Assembly: GCF_014652935.1 (NCBI RefSeq)
Contig: NZ_BMZT01000008.1
Location: 137,807-196,662 of the forward strand
Length of the DNA stretch: 58,856 nt
Source of the DNA: Luteimonas padinae
Lineage (GTDB): Bacteria; Pseudomonadota; Gammaproteobacteria; Xanthomonadales; Xanthomonadaceae
Reading direction: 5' to 3'
The position numbers and the translations under genes were made by a program. Shown piece after piece: positions 9,000-17,663 of this stretch (positions within the stretch are counted from its first letter, which is position 1; every line of letters starts with the position of its first letter). The notes beneath the pieces were generated by a model. The model saw only the letters and a list, made by a program, of their open reading frames with translations, was not told the DNA's origin and ran no database searches.

Positions 9000-10211
9000 A
9001 TGTACGACCGGACCAGGCTCGGGCTTGCGATCACGGCCATCCTGCTGGTGGCGGTGGCCTGCGGGAAGACGGACGGCGACCGCGCTGCCCCGGTGGCCGG
9101 GGGCGCCACGGCCGTGGATGCGCCCGCGGCCGCCACGCCGCCCGCCGGCGATCCGGTGGCGGTCGAAGGCGTGCCCGGTACCGCGCCGACCGCCGGCGCC
9201 GCGGACCCGGCGGACGCCGCGGCCGCCGGCGGCGGAAACACGCTGCGCACCACCGCCGCGGCGATGTTCGGCACCATCCCCGAGCGCGTGGAGGCGCTGC
9301 GCGGCAAGCCGCTGTCGGACGCCCAGGTCGAGCTCGGCCACATGCTGTTCTTCGACCCCCGCCTGTCGAGCAGCCAGCTCATCACCTGCAACACCTGCCA
9401 CAGCCTCGGCACCGGCGGCGCCGACAACGTGCCGGTCTCGATCGGGCACGGCTGGCAGCGCGGCCCGCGCAACTCGCCGACCGTGCTCAACGCGGTTTTC
9501 AACGCCGCGCAGTTCTGGGACGGCCGCGCCGCCGACCTCGCCGAGCAGGCCAAGGGCCCGGTGCAGGCCAGCGTCGAGATGAACAGCACCCCGGAGCTGG
9601 TGGTGAAGACCCTCGAAAGCATCCCCGAATACGTCGACCGCTTCGGCAAGGCCTTCCCGGGCGAGGCCCGGCCGGTGAGCTTCGACAACATGGCGTTCGC
9701 GCTGGAGGCCTTCGAGGCCACGCTGGTGACGCCGGACTCGCGCTTCGACCGCTGGGTGCTGGGCGACGACGCCGCGCTGGACGCCACCGAGCGCCGCGGC
9801 CTGGAGCTGTTCGTGTCCTCGGGCTGCGCCTCCTGCCACAACGGGCGCAACTTCGGCGGCCAGGCCTATTTCCCGTTCGGCGTGATCGAGCGCCCGGGCG
9901 CCGAGATCCTGCCGGCGGGCGACAAGGGCCGCTTCGAGGTGACCGCCACGGCCAGCGACGAGTACGTGTTCCGCGCCGCGCCGCTGCGCAACGTCGAGCT
10001 GACCGCGCCGTATTTCCACTCCGGCCAGGTCTGGGACCTCGAGCAGGCGGTGGCGATCATGGGCACGGCGCAGCTGGGCCGCGAACTGGACGGGGACGAG
10101 GCCAGCGCCATCGCCGCCTTCCTGCGCACCCTGACCGGGCGCCAGCCGACGGTGGAGTATCCGATCCTGCCGCCGAGCACGGCGACGACCCCGCGGCCGG
10201 TCGCGCAGTAG
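9000..10211 (+). CDS. Dihaem cytochrome c peroxidase-family lipoprotein
   Basis: 403 residues. A lipoprotein signal ends in a lipobox at C21 (VAVAC), then a low-complexity Ala/Pro/Gly linker of about 60 residues. The catalytic part carries two c-type haem sites, CNTCH (130-134) and CASCH (276-280), in the MauG/CcpA arrangement. Such enzymes reduce hydrogen peroxide in the periplasm with electrons from cytochromes, usually at low oxygen. The ATG at 9000 has a strong ribosome site (GGAGG, 7 bases upstream). The preceding FNR-type box fits oxygen-responsive control. The lipid anchor and linker suggest tethering to a membrane. Confidence 0.88.
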   Translation: MYDRTRLGLAITAILLVAVACGKTDGDRAAPVAGGATAVDAPAAATPPAGDPVAVEGVPGTAPTAGAADPADAAAAGGGNTLRTTAAAMFGTIPERVEALRGKPLSDAQVELGHMLFFDPRLSSSQLITCNTCHSLGTGGADNVPVSIGHGWQRGPRNSPTVLNAVFNAAQFWDGRAADLAEQAKGPVQASVEMNSTPELVVKTLESIPEYVDRFGKAFPGEARPVSFDNMAFALEAFEATLVTPDSRFDRWVLGDDAALDATERRGLELFVSSGCASCHNGRNFGGQAYFPFGVIERPGAEILPAGDKGRFEVTATASDEYVFRAAPLRNVELTAPYFHSGQVWDLEQAVAIMGTAQLGRELDGDEASAIAAFLRTLTGRQPTVEYPILPPSTATTPRPVAQ

Positions 10212-10322
10212 GGCGCCGGCGACAGGAGGGAAGACGCCGGCCATCGCCGGCGCCGGTGCGCTAACCTTGGACCGCGGCGGGCCTGTGCCCGCCGCGTCCG
10301 TCTTTCCAGCACCGGCAGCAGC

Positions 10323-11147
10323 ATGCGCATCATCAGCTTCAACGCCAACGGCATCCGTTCGGCCGCCAACAAGGGCTTCTTCGACTGGTTCAGGGCCCAG
10401 GACGCCGACATCCTCTGCGTCCAGGAAACCAAGGCCCAGGAGCACCAGCTCGCCGCCGCCGATGGCAACGGCGTGCATCCCGACTTCCTGCCCGAGGGCT
10501 ACCGCGCCTGGTTCAAGGACGCGAGCACGAAGAAGGGCTACAGCGGCGTGGCGATCTACAGCCGCCGCGAGCCCGACGAGGTGCGCACGGCGCTGGGCTG
10601 GGCGCCCTTCGACGACGAGGGCCGCTACATCGAGGCGCGCTTCGGCAACCTCAGCGTGGTCTCGTTCTACATCCCGTCCGGTTCTTCCGGCGAGCTGCGC
10701 CAGGGCTTCAAGTTCGAGGTCATGGACTGGCTGAAGGCGCACCTGGACGAATGGCTGGCCAGCGGCCGCGACTACGTGCTGTGCGGGGACTGGAACATCG
10801 TGCGCTCGCGCAACGACATCAGGAACTGGACCGGCAACCAGAAGAACTCCGGCTGCCTGCCGCCCGAGCGCGCCTGGCTCAACGGCATGATCGCCGACGC
10901 CTGCGGCGACGGCCTGTGCGAGCCGCCGGCGCAGGGCTGGCGCGATGCGCTGCGCGTGCTGCGCCCCGAGGCCGCCGAGTACACCTGGTGGAGCAACCGC
11001 GGCGCGGCGCGCGCCAACAACGTCGGGTGGCGGATCGACTACCAGTTCGTGACGCCCGGTTTGGCCGAACGAATCGAGGCCTGCGCCGTGCACGGCGAGC
11101 CGCGCTTCTCCGACCATGCGCCGCTGGTCGTGGACTACCGCGAATGA
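10323..11147 (+). CDS. xthA: Exodeoxyribonuclease III / AP endonuclease
   Basis: Mg-dependent 3'-5' exonuclease and abasic-site endonuclease of base excision repair. The 274-residue EEP-fold protein shows N7 (FNANGIRSA), E35 (VQETKAQE), GDWNIVRS, WRIDYQF and the catalytic SDHAP near the C-terminus (H265). It overlaps the next gene, ampG, by four bases (ATGA), so the two are translationally coupled. A short GC-rich inverted repeat (GCCGGC..GCCGGC) lies in the 111-bp gap after the peroxidase gene and may terminate it. Confidence 0.94.
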   Translation: MRIISFNANGIRSAANKGFFDWFRAQDADILCVQETKAQEHQLAAADGNGVHPDFLPEGYRAWFKDASTKKGYSGVAIYSRREPDEVRTALGWAPFDDEGRYIEARFGNLSVVSFYIPSGSSGELRQGFKFEVMDWLKAHLDEWLASGRDYVLCGDWNIVRSRNDIRNWTGNQKNSGCLPPERAWLNGMIADACGDGLCEPPAQGWRDALRVLRPEAAEYTWWSNRGAARANNVGWRIDYQFVTPGLAERIEACAVHGEPRFSDHAPLVVDYRE

Positions 11148-12442
11148 GCACGAAGCCTTCGGCCTGGCGCGCCTTCGCGCAGCCGGCGGCGTGGACGATG
11201 TTCTTCTTCGGCTTCGCCTCCGGCCTGCCGTTCCTGCTGGTGGCTGGCACGCTCGCCTACTGGCTGCGCGAGGGCGGGATCGAGCTGAAGGAGATCACCA
11301 TGATCGCCAGCGCCGGCATGGCGTACTCCTTCAAGTTCGTCTGGGCACCGCTGGTCGACCGCTGGCGGCTGCCGCTGCTGGGGCGCTTCGGCCAGCGCCG
11401 CGGCTGGCTGCTGCTGGCGATGGGCGCGGTGATGGCGGGCCTGCTGGCGATGGCCGCGCTGACGCCCGAGCGGCTGGCGGTCTTCGTCGCGCTGACGCTG
11501 CTGGTGGCCTTCGCCGGCGCCACGCTCGACATCGCGGTCGACGCCTACCGCGTCGAGATCGCGCCGGCCTCGGCGCAGGGCGCGCTGGTGGCGACGTACT
11601 CGCTGGGCTACCGCATCGCCCTGATCGCGTCGGGCGCACTCGCCCTGGTGCTGGCCGACCACGCCGCCTGGCCCAACGTGTACCGGGTGATGGCGGCGCT
11701 GATGGTGGTGCCGATGCTGGCGTGCCTGGTCGCGCGCGAGCCCGACGTGGTGCGCGTGCGCACCGAGGGCTGGGCGGCGGGCCTGCGCGAGGGCGTGGTC
11801 GAACCCTTCGCCGACTTCTTCCGCCGCTTCGGCGGCGGCATCGGCCTGGTGGTGCTGCTGTTCATCCTGTCGATCAAGATCTCCGACCAGGCGATCGTCG
11901 GCGGCATCATCGGCCCGTTCTACCTCGACCAGGGCTTCAGCAAGACCGAGATCGCCGCGGTGACCAAGGTCTACGGCATCTGGGTCGGCATCGCCGGCGC
12001 CTTCCTCGGTGGCGTGGCGGTGGCGCGCTGGGGCATCCACTGGCCGCTGCTGGCCGCGATCATCCTCGGCGCCGCCAGCAACCTGCTGTACCTGGCGCTG
12101 ATCGGCGCCGACGGCGACATCCGCCTGCTCACCCTGGTGATCTCGGGCGAGAACCTGGCCCAGGGCTTCCTCGGCACCGCGGCCGTGGCCTACCTGTCGG
12201 CGCTGGTCAACCAGCGCTACACCGCCACCCAGTACGCGCTGTTCTCGTCGCTGATCATGCTGCCAGGCAAGGTGCTGGGCTTCTTCTCGGGCGCGATCGT
12301 GGAATCGAGCGCCGGCGGCTACGCCACCTACTTCCTGATCACCGCCGTGGTCGCATTGCCGGCGGTGGGGCTGTTCTTCTGGCTCAAGCCGCGCGTGCGC
12401 GTGGGCGGCGAGGCCGGGGCGACGCTGGAGGACGCGCGATGA
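11144..12442 (+). CDS. ampG: AmpG-type muropeptide permease (MFS)
   Basis: Inner-membrane importer of GlcNAc-anhydro-MurNAc peptides in wall recycling; in many species it feeds AmpR-controlled beta-lactamase induction. 432 residues with about 12 membrane helices. The N-terminus FFFGFASGLPFLLVAGTLAYWL and the loop FVWAPLVDRWRLP with AGATLDIAVDAYRVE are AmpG hallmarks. ATG at 11144 overlaps the xthA stop. AnmK, the kinase for anhydro-MurNAc, lies 0.5 kb downstream on the other strand. No ampD, ampR or beta-lactamase gene is in the window. Confidence 0.9.
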   Translation: MSTKPSAWRAFAQPAAWTMFFFGFASGLPFLLVAGTLAYWLREGGIELKEITMIASAGMAYSFKFVWAPLVDRWRLPLLGRFGQRRGWLLLAMGAVMAGLLAMAALTPERLAVFVALTLLVAFAGATLDIAVDAYRVEIAPASAQGALVATYSLGYRIALIASGALALVLADHAAWPNVYRVMAALMVVPMLACLVAREPDVVRVRTEGWAAGLREGVVEPFADFFRRFGGGIGLVVLLFILSIKISDQAIVGGIIGPFYLDQGFSKTEIAAVTKVYGIWVGIAGAFLGGVAVARWGIHWPLLAAIILGAASNLLYLALIGADGDIRLLTLVISGENLAQGFLGTAAVAYLSALVNQRYTATQYALFSSLIMLPGKVLGFFSGAIVESSAGGYATYFLITAVVALPAVGLFFWLKPRVRVGGEAGATLEDAR

Positions 12443-12522
12443 GCGCGCACCCCTTGCCGCCGCGCGCGGGCCGTACTATCAATGGCGCCGCTGACGTGAG
12501 CGGGGACCACTGGGCGCCGGCC

Positions 12523-12789
12523 ATGACCGACATCGTGCTCAAGGACATCGACGAACTGCTGCTGGAGCGCATCAAGCGCATGGCGGACCGCCGCGGCTGG
12601 ACGCTGTCGCATGCCCTGCAGCACCTGCTCGAGCAGGGCCTGTACGCGGTGGAAGGCGACGGCAAGCTCGGCTTCGACACCTCCGAGGCCGACGTGCTGC
12701 TGTCCGCGATCGCCGCGCTGGAGAGCGTGCCCGATGGCGTGTTCTCGCTGATCGGACAGGTGCCCGACGCCGCCCCGCGCCAGGATTAG
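12523..12789 (+). CDS. Small ribbon-helix-helix-like protein
   Basis: 88 residues starting MTDIVLKDIDELLLERIKRM, with a helix-turn-helix-sized stretch RRGWTLSHALQHLLEQGL. The short strand, two helices and charged pattern resemble Arc/CopG-like folds seen in small Xanthomonadaceae proteins; the target is unknown. An in-frame ATG at 12439 overlapping the ampG stop would add 28 residues. I prefer 12523 because the extra part is unlike the family and contains TACTAT (12474-12479), which resembles a -10 hexamer. Confidence 0.72.
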   Translation: MTDIVLKDIDELLLERIKRMADRRGWTLSHALQHLLEQGLYAVEGDGKLGFDTSEADVLLSAIAALESVPDGVFSLIGQVPDAAPRQD

Positions 12790-12793
12790 CCGT

Positions 12794-12883
12794 TGCGTCG
12801 GGACGATCCGCTGCGCCGGGACGCGCCGTTGTACCGGGATGCGTCGCTGTACCGGGACGCGCCCTTGTACCGGGATGCGCCAC
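12794..12883. repeat. 18-bp tandem repeat, five copies
   Basis: Five head-to-tail 18-bp units starting at 12794, 12812, 12830, 12848 and 12866, with the pattern TGTACCGGGAYGCGYCGC and increasing divergence toward the left. The array ends exactly where the REP palindrome begins with the same TGTA. In one reverse frame it would give a YxGASR hexapeptide repeat, but there is no supported gene. Confidence 0.85.
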
Positions 12884-12952
12884 TGTAGGAGCGGCTATAG
12901 CCGCGACCAGGGCGTGCCGAAGCGGCAATCGCGGCTATAGCCGCTCCTACAG
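12884..12952. repeat. REP-type palindrome 2
   Basis: Two inverted arms, TGTAGGAGCGGCTATAGCCG (12884-12903) and its near-perfect reverse complement ending CCGCTCCTACAG, enclose about 25 bp. Each arm is itself palindromic (CGGCTATAGCCG), giving a cloverleaf-capable structure. It lies between the convergent small protein gene and anmK. Confidence 0.88.
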
Positions 12953-12966
12953 CGGCGCTTCGGGGC

Positions 12967-14109
12967 TCAGGCCGGGTGGATGGCACCGAGGATGCGCGCA
13001 CCCGCCGCGCCCGTGACCGCGGCCAGGTTTCCCGGACGACCCGCCAGCGTCTCGCGCGCCAGCCAGGCGAAGGCCATGGCCTCGATCGCGTCCGGGTCCA
13101 GGCCGTGCGCCGACGTCGATTCCACCACCATCCCCGGCAGCTCCGCCGCCAGCGCCGCCATCAGCCCCGGGTTGTGCACGCCGCCGCCGCAGGCGATCAC
13201 GCGCGCGGTGTCCGGCTGGGTGGCACGCAGGGCGTCGGCCACGGTGCGCGCGGTCAGGGCGAGCAGGGTGGCCTGGACGTCCGCGGGCGCCTCGCCGCCC
13301 GACATGTGCGATTCGACCCAGGCGAGGTGGAAGCGGTCGCGGCCGGTGGACTTCGGCGGCGGCTGCGCGAACCAGGGTTCGTCGAGCAGCCGCGCCAGCA
13401 GCGTGCCGTCCACGCGCCCCGAGGCGGCGAAAGCGCCACCGCGGTCGAAGGCCTCGCCGCGATGGCGCAGGCACCAGGCATCCATCAGGCCGTTGGCGGG
13501 GCCGGTGTCGAAGCCGCGCACCGCACCCGCGGCCGGCAGCAGGGTGAAGTTGGCGATGCCGCCGAGGTTGAGCACCGCGCGCGACTCCGACGGGTCGTGC
13601 AGCAGCGCGGCGTGCAGCGCGGGCACCAGCGGTGCGCCCTGGCCGCCGGCGGCGACGTCGCGCGCGCGGAAGCCGGCGACCGTGGTGATGCCGGTGCGTT
13701 CGGCGATGGTCGCGGCGCAGCCGAGCTGCAGGGTGTAGGGCAGGGGGCCGTGCGGGTCGTGGCGCAGGGTCTGGCCGTGCGAGCCGATGGCGACGACGCC
13801 TGCGGCCGCGGTGCCGCTGTCGGCCAGCGCCTGCAGAGCGGCATCGGCAAAGGCGCGGCCAATGGCGACGTCGAGCCGGCCGACCTCGTCCAGCGACAGC
13901 GTCGCATCCTGCTGGCCGAGCGCGACCAGCCGCGCGCGCAGGGCGGAATTCCAGGCGTAGGTGCGGGCGAAGCGCAGCGTGGGCCGCGAGGTGGAGGCGT
14001 CGCTGTCGAAGTCCACCAGCGCGGCATCGATGCCGTCGGCGCTGGTGCCCGACATCAGGCCGAGGAAGCAGCGCGGGCGCGGCGCCTGCACGGGATCCTG
14101 CGTGGCCAC
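12967..14109 (-). CDS. anmK: Anhydro-N-acetylmuramic acid kinase
   Basis: Phosphorylates and opens 1,6-anhydro-MurNAc to MurNAc-6-phosphate in peptidoglycan recycling. About 380 residues in the ASKHA fold: [17 protein letters not shown] near the N-terminus, [18 protein letters not shown] and ACGGGVHNP. The GTG at 14109 starts 13 bases after the M23 stop; a GTG at 14157 would add 16 residues and overlap that gene by 35 bases. Neither has a clear ribosome site. The pairing with ampG nearby fits a recycling neighbourhood. Confidence 0.92.
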   Translation of the reverse strand: MATQDPVQAPRPRCFLGLMSGTSADGIDAALVDFDSDASTSRPTLRFARTYAWNSALRARLVALGQQDATLSLDEVGRLDVAIGRAFADAALQALADSGTAAAGVVAIGSHGQTLRHDPHGPLPYTLQLGCAATIAERTGITTVAGFRARDVAAGGQGAPLVPALHAALLHDPSESRAVLNLGGIANFTLLPAAGAVRGFDTGPANGLMDAWCLRHRGEAFDRGGAFAASGRVDGTLLARLLDEPWFAQPPPKSTGRDRFHLAWVESHMSGGEAPADVQATLLALTARTVADALRATQPDTARVIACGGGVHNPGLMAALAAELPGMVVESTSAHGLDPDAIEAMAFAWLARETLAGRPGNLAAVTGAAGARILGAIHPA

Positions 14110-14122
14110 CGGTGGTGCCGGA

Positions 14123-15619
14123 TCAGCCCCGGCCGCGGCCCGCGGTGGCGTCGGCACGGGCAGCGGCGACGCGCGTGTCGTCGGCGTCTTCCGCCGGCAC
14201 CTGGGCGTAGATGATGTCCTCGACGGTGCGGATGCGCGCCAGCGCCGGCCCGGTCTGGGCGCGGAAGGCGGCCAGCGCGGTGCCCTTCAGCGGCTCGGGC
14301 TCGGGCATGGTGTGCTGCAGCGGATTGCGATGCACGCCGTTGATGCGGAACTCGTAGTGCAGGTGCGGGCCGGTGGACAGGCCGGTGCTGCCGACGCGGC
14401 CGATCACCGTGCCCTGGCTGATGCGCTGGCCCTGGCGGATGCTGCCGAAGCCGGACATGTGCGCGTACAGCGTGGTGTAGCCGCGGCCGTGGTCGAGGAT
14501 CACGGTGTTGCCGTAGCCGCCCTTCCAGCCCTTGAAGGCCACGCGGGCATCGCCGGCGGCCATGATCGGGGTGCCGGTGCGCGCGGCATAGTCGACGCCC
14601 TTGTGCATGCGCATGGTGCCGCGCACCGGATGCCGGCGCGAGCCGAACGTCGAGCTCAGGCGCGCGTACTGGATCGGCATGCGGATGAAGCTCTTCTTCA
14701 GCGGCCGGCCGTCGGCGTTGAAGTATTCGGTCTTGCCGTCGCGCTCGTAGCGGAACGCGGTGAACGGCTTGCCCTTGGCGGTGAACACGGCCGCCAGCAC
14801 CTCGCCGGTGCGCAGCAGCTCGCCTTCGCGGTAGACCTGCTCGACGACCACGCTGAAACGGTCGTTCTGGGTGACGTCGGTGTTGAAGTCGATGTCGTAC
14901 TGGAAGATCTCGTCGGTCAGCTTGTTGATGCTGGAGCCCGACAGGCCGAGCTTGCGCGCGCTGTGGAACAGCGAACGCCCGACCTTGCCGCTGACCACGG
15001 TGGTGCGGACCTCAAGCGGGCGCTCGACCACGGTCTCGGTGACCTTGTCGCCGTCCAGTACCAGCTCGACGCGCTCGGTCTCGCCGCGGTCGTAGCGCAG
15101 GGCCTTCAGCGGCGCCGGGCGACCGTCGGCGGTGGGCGCGCCGAAGGCGAAGCCGAGCTGTGCGCCCGGACGCAGGCGGGTCAGCGCCTGGCGGGCACCG
15201 GACTGCTCGAGCAGCGCGTGCATGGTGGTGGCCGGGACGCCCAGCTCGTCGAAGATGGCGCCCAGGGTCTGGCCCTTCTCCACGCTGACCAGCATCCAGT
15301 CGTTGCCCGCGGCCTCGGTGCGTGCGGGCTGCGACAGTGCGGGCAGCGCCAGCGACAGCGTGGTCAGGCGGGCGCTCGCCGGCACGTCGACGGCGGTGTT
15401 GAAACCGGGCACGATGGCCAGCAGCAGCGCACCGGCGGTGGCCGCGAGGCTGGCATGGCCCCACTGGCGGCGCGCCCAGCGGCGGCCTCCGATGGTCTCG
15501 GTCGCGGCGTCCTTCTGGCGGCGGGATGCGGTCTGGCGGGCCAGCTCGCGGAGGTTGCTGAGGCGGACGCGCGCGCTGCGCTGCGCGTCGGACGGTGCGG
15601 ACGATTCGGGCGTGGTCAT
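14123..15619 (-). CDS. M23 family zinc endopeptidase (MepM-like)
   Basis: Probable periplasmic DD-endopeptidase acting on peptidoglycan crosslinks. 498 residues: a basic cytoplasmic head, one TM at about 53-72, a LysM/OapA-like region from about 107 ([15 protein letters not shown]), then the LytM domain with zinc ligands H339 and D343 (HKGVDY) and H421 in HLHYEF (H419 catalytic). The full ligand set predicts an active enzyme, unlike the EnvC-like protein at 21720. ATG at 15619 is used; upstream codons are not conserved. It is divergent from tyrS and 13 bases upstream of anmK. Confidence 0.9.
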   Translation of the reverse strand: MTTPESSAPSDAQRSARVRLSNLRELARQTASRRQKDAATETIGGRRWARRQWGHASLAATAGALLLAIVPGFNTAVDVPASARLTTLSLALPALSQPARTEAAGNDWMLVSVEKGQTLGAIFDELGVPATTMHALLEQSGARQALTRLRPGAQLGFAFGAPTADGRPAPLKALRYDRGETERVELVLDGDKVTETVVERPLEVRTTVVSGKVGRSLFHSARKLGLSGSSINKLTDEIFQYDIDFNTDVTQNDRFSVVVEQVYREGELLRTGEVLAAVFTAKGKPFTAFRYERDGKTEYFNADGRPLKKSFIRMPIQYARLSSTFGSRRHPVRGTMRMHKGVDYAARTGTPIMAAGDARVAFKGWKGGYGNTVILDHGRGYTTLYAHMSGFGSIRQGQRISQGTVIGRVGSTGLSTGPHLHYEFRINGVHRNPLQHTMPEPEPLKGTALAAFRAQTGPALARIRTVEDIIYAQVPAEDADDTRVAAARADATAGRGRG

Positions 15620-15699
15620 GTGCGGATCGGACCCTCGGCCCTTGCGTGACGGGCGCGTCACGGGGCCACCATAATGACGCGAACACCATGCGTCAAACC

Positions 15700-15775
15700 C
15701 CTGATGCCGTTGGGATTTCTCCTCGGGCAAGATTTTAACCAGGTGTTAACAACGCAGGTAAACTCCATCACGCTT
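15700..15775. promoter_or_regulatory. AT-rich island between the divergent M23 peptidase and tyrS genes
   Basis: The 189-bp gap contains a conspicuously AT-rich stretch for this genome, including TTTTAACC, GTTAAC and GGTAAACT. TAAACT near 15758 is a plausible -10 for tyrS, but no -35 at standard spacing is convincing. It is the most likely site of the two divergent promoters. Confidence 0.3.
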
Positions 15776-15808
15776 TCACGACGTGCCGACGTCAGAACAG
15801 GAATTCCC

Positions 15809-17026
15809 GTGCTCCAGACTTCCCCCGCCCAGGCCCTCCAGCTGATCTCCCGCGGCGTCGACGAACTGCTCAAGGCCGACGAGCTCGAGGCCCGCCTGGC
15901 CACCGGCCGCCCGCTGCGGGTCAAGGCCGGCTTCGACCCCACCGCCCCCGACCTGCACCTGGGCCACACGGTGCTGCTGAACAAGCTGCGCCAGTTCCAG
16001 GACCTCGGCCACACCGTGATCTTCCTGATCGGCGACTTCACCGGGATGATCGGCGACCCCTCGGGCAAGAGCGCCACCCGTAAGCCGCTCTCACGCGAGG
16101 ACGTGCTGGCCAACGCCCAGACCTACCGCGACCAGGTGTTCAAGGTGCTCGACGAGGCGAAGACCGAGGTCCGCTTCAACAGCGAGTGGTTCGGGACGAT
16201 GTCGGCCGCCGACATGATCCGCCTGGCCGGCCAGCTCACCGTTGCGCGCATGCTCGAGCGCGACGACTTCGCCAAGCGCTATGCGGCGCAGCAGTCGATC
16301 GCGATCCACGAATTCCTCTACCCGCTGGTGCAGGGCTACGACTCGGTGGCGCTGGAGGCCGATGTCGAGCTTGGCGGCACCGACCAGAAGTTCAACCTGC
16401 TGATGGGCCGCGGCCTGCAGGAGACCCACGGCCAGAAGCCGCAGGTGGTGCTGACCATGCCGCTGCTGGTCGGGCTGGACGGCGTCAACAAGATGTCCAA
16501 GTCGCTGGGCAACTACATCGGAGTCACCGATCCGGCGATCGACTTCGTCAACAAGACCATGAAGATCGGCGACGAGCTGATGTGGGAGTGGATCGAGCTG
16601 CTGAGCTTCGACATCGGCATCGACGAGGCAGCCAGGCTCAAGGCGGAAGTGGCCGCGGGCACGCTCAACCCGCGCGAGGTGAAGCTGCGCCTGGCGCGCG
16701 AACTGGCCACGCGCTTCCACGACGCGGCGGCCGCGGAGACCGCGATCGCCGGCTGGCACGCGGCGGTGACCGGGCAGGGCGACACTTCGCTGCTGCCGCT
16801 GCAGGAGGTGGCGGTGCCGGCCGACGGCCTGCGCATCGCCGCGCTGCTGACCGCGGCCGGCATCACGCCGTCGAATTCGGAGGCCAACCGCAAGCTCAAG
16901 GAGCGCGCGGTGAAGGTCGATGGTGCCGTGGTGGAGGACGCGGGCGCGACCTTCGTGCCCGGCTTCGAGGGCGTGCTGCAGGTGGGCAAGCGCAACTTCG
17001 CGCGGGTGCGACTGGTCGCGGGTTGA
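15809..17026 (+). CDS. tyrS: Tyrosyl-tRNA synthetase
   Basis: Charges tRNA-Tyr. 405 residues of the TyrRS type found in many proteobacteria (TyrZ-like length), with HLGH at 50-53 (HIGH), KMSKS at 228-232 and an S4-like RNA-binding C-terminus ([13 protein letters not shown]). GTG at 15809 is chosen: AGGAAT lies 8 bases upstream and the protein then begins [12 protein letters not shown] like its relatives. A longer frame would place 45 residues across the promoter region. Confidence 0.95.
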   Translation: MLQTSPAQALQLISRGVDELLKADELEARLATGRPLRVKAGFDPTAPDLHLGHTVLLNKLRQFQDLGHTVIFLIGDFTGMIGDPSGKSATRKPLSREDVLANAQTYRDQVFKVLDEAKTEVRFNSEWFGTMSAADMIRLAGQLTVARMLERDDFAKRYAAQQSIAIHEFLYPLVQGYDSVALEADVELGGTDQKFNLLMGRGLQETHGQKPQVVLTMPLLVGLDGVNKMSKSLGNYIGVTDPAIDFVNKTMKIGDELMWEWIELLSFDIGIDEAARLKAEVAAGTLNPREVKLRLARELATRFHDAAAAETAIAGWHAAVTGQGDTSLLPLQEVAVPADGLRIAALLTAAGITPSNSEANRKLKERAVKVDGAVVEDAGATFVPGFEGVLQVGKRNFARVRLVAG

Positions 17027-17075
17027 CCGGCACCTGGTGCCTGCCGCGGCCTGGGTGTGCGGCCGCGTCTGGTGT

Positions 17076-17474
17076 TCAGGCGATTGCGGCCGCGGCCATC
17101 ACCATCAGCGCCACCACGCAGGCGAAGCCGCCCAGCCAGGCCAGGCTGCGCGCGAGCTGCACGTCGGCGACGTAGAAGATGCCGTGTGCCAGCCGCATCG
17201 CCACGAAGACGACGGCGAGCAGCGCGATGCGCCCGTGATCCACGCCGGCAAACTGCGCCATCAGCACGCCCGCGGCGAACGGCGCGAAGGCTTCGAAGGC
17301 GTTGAGGTGGGCGGCGTTGGCGTGCTGGACCCTGTAGTTGCCGTCCTGCTTGGCCAGCCAGGCGCGCGGGTTGCGGTTGTTGTAGCCGGGGCCTGAGGTC
17401 TTGGCGACCAGCGCGAGGACGTAGGGCAGCAACGCGGTGATCAGGATGCACCAGTAGGCGGTGGCGAGGGTCAT
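17076..17474 (-). CDS. MAPEG-family membrane protein
   Basis: 132 residues with four hydrophobic helices and the MAPEG pattern: LLPYVLALVAK, then NNRNPRAWL, then RVQHANAAHLNAFEAFAPFAAGVL. MAPEG proteins include glutathione-dependent membrane enzymes, but small bacterial members are mostly uncharacterised. It converges with tyrS, 49 bp away. Function cannot be set from sequence. Confidence 0.85.
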   Translation of the reverse strand: MTLATAYWCILITALLPYVLALVAKTSGPGYNNRNPRAWLAKQDGNYRVQHANAAHLNAFEAFAPFAAGVLMAQFAGVDHGRIALLAVVFVAMRLAHGIFYVADVQLARSLAWLGGFACVVALMVMAAAAIA

Positions 17475-17522
17475 GGCGGCGATTTCGTGCGTGGGAACCG
17501 CGGAAGTAAAGCAGGTTTTCCC

Positions 17523-17590
17523 GTGGGAGCGGCTGCAGCCGCGATCGCGCTGCCGATGCGGGTCGCCATCGCGGCTGTAGCCGCCCCCAC
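17523..17590. repeat. REP-type palindrome 3
   Basis: GTGGGAGCGGCTGCAGCCGC paired with an inverted arm GCGGCTGTAGCCGCCCCCAC, spacer about 28 bp. It lies between the MAPEG gene and the M28 peptidase gene, upstream of the former and downstream of the latter. Confidence 0.85.
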
Positions 17591-17663
17591 AGGAAAACGG
17601 AAACGGCGCCCTGCGGCGCCGTTCCGTGCCACGCGTGCGGCCGTTGCCGGCCGCGGCGGTGGC

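Noticed and set aside
12786..13001. Small minus-strand gene with YxGASR repeats
   Set aside because: It is only the 18-bp tandem repeat and REP read through; no ribosome site and no conserved start.
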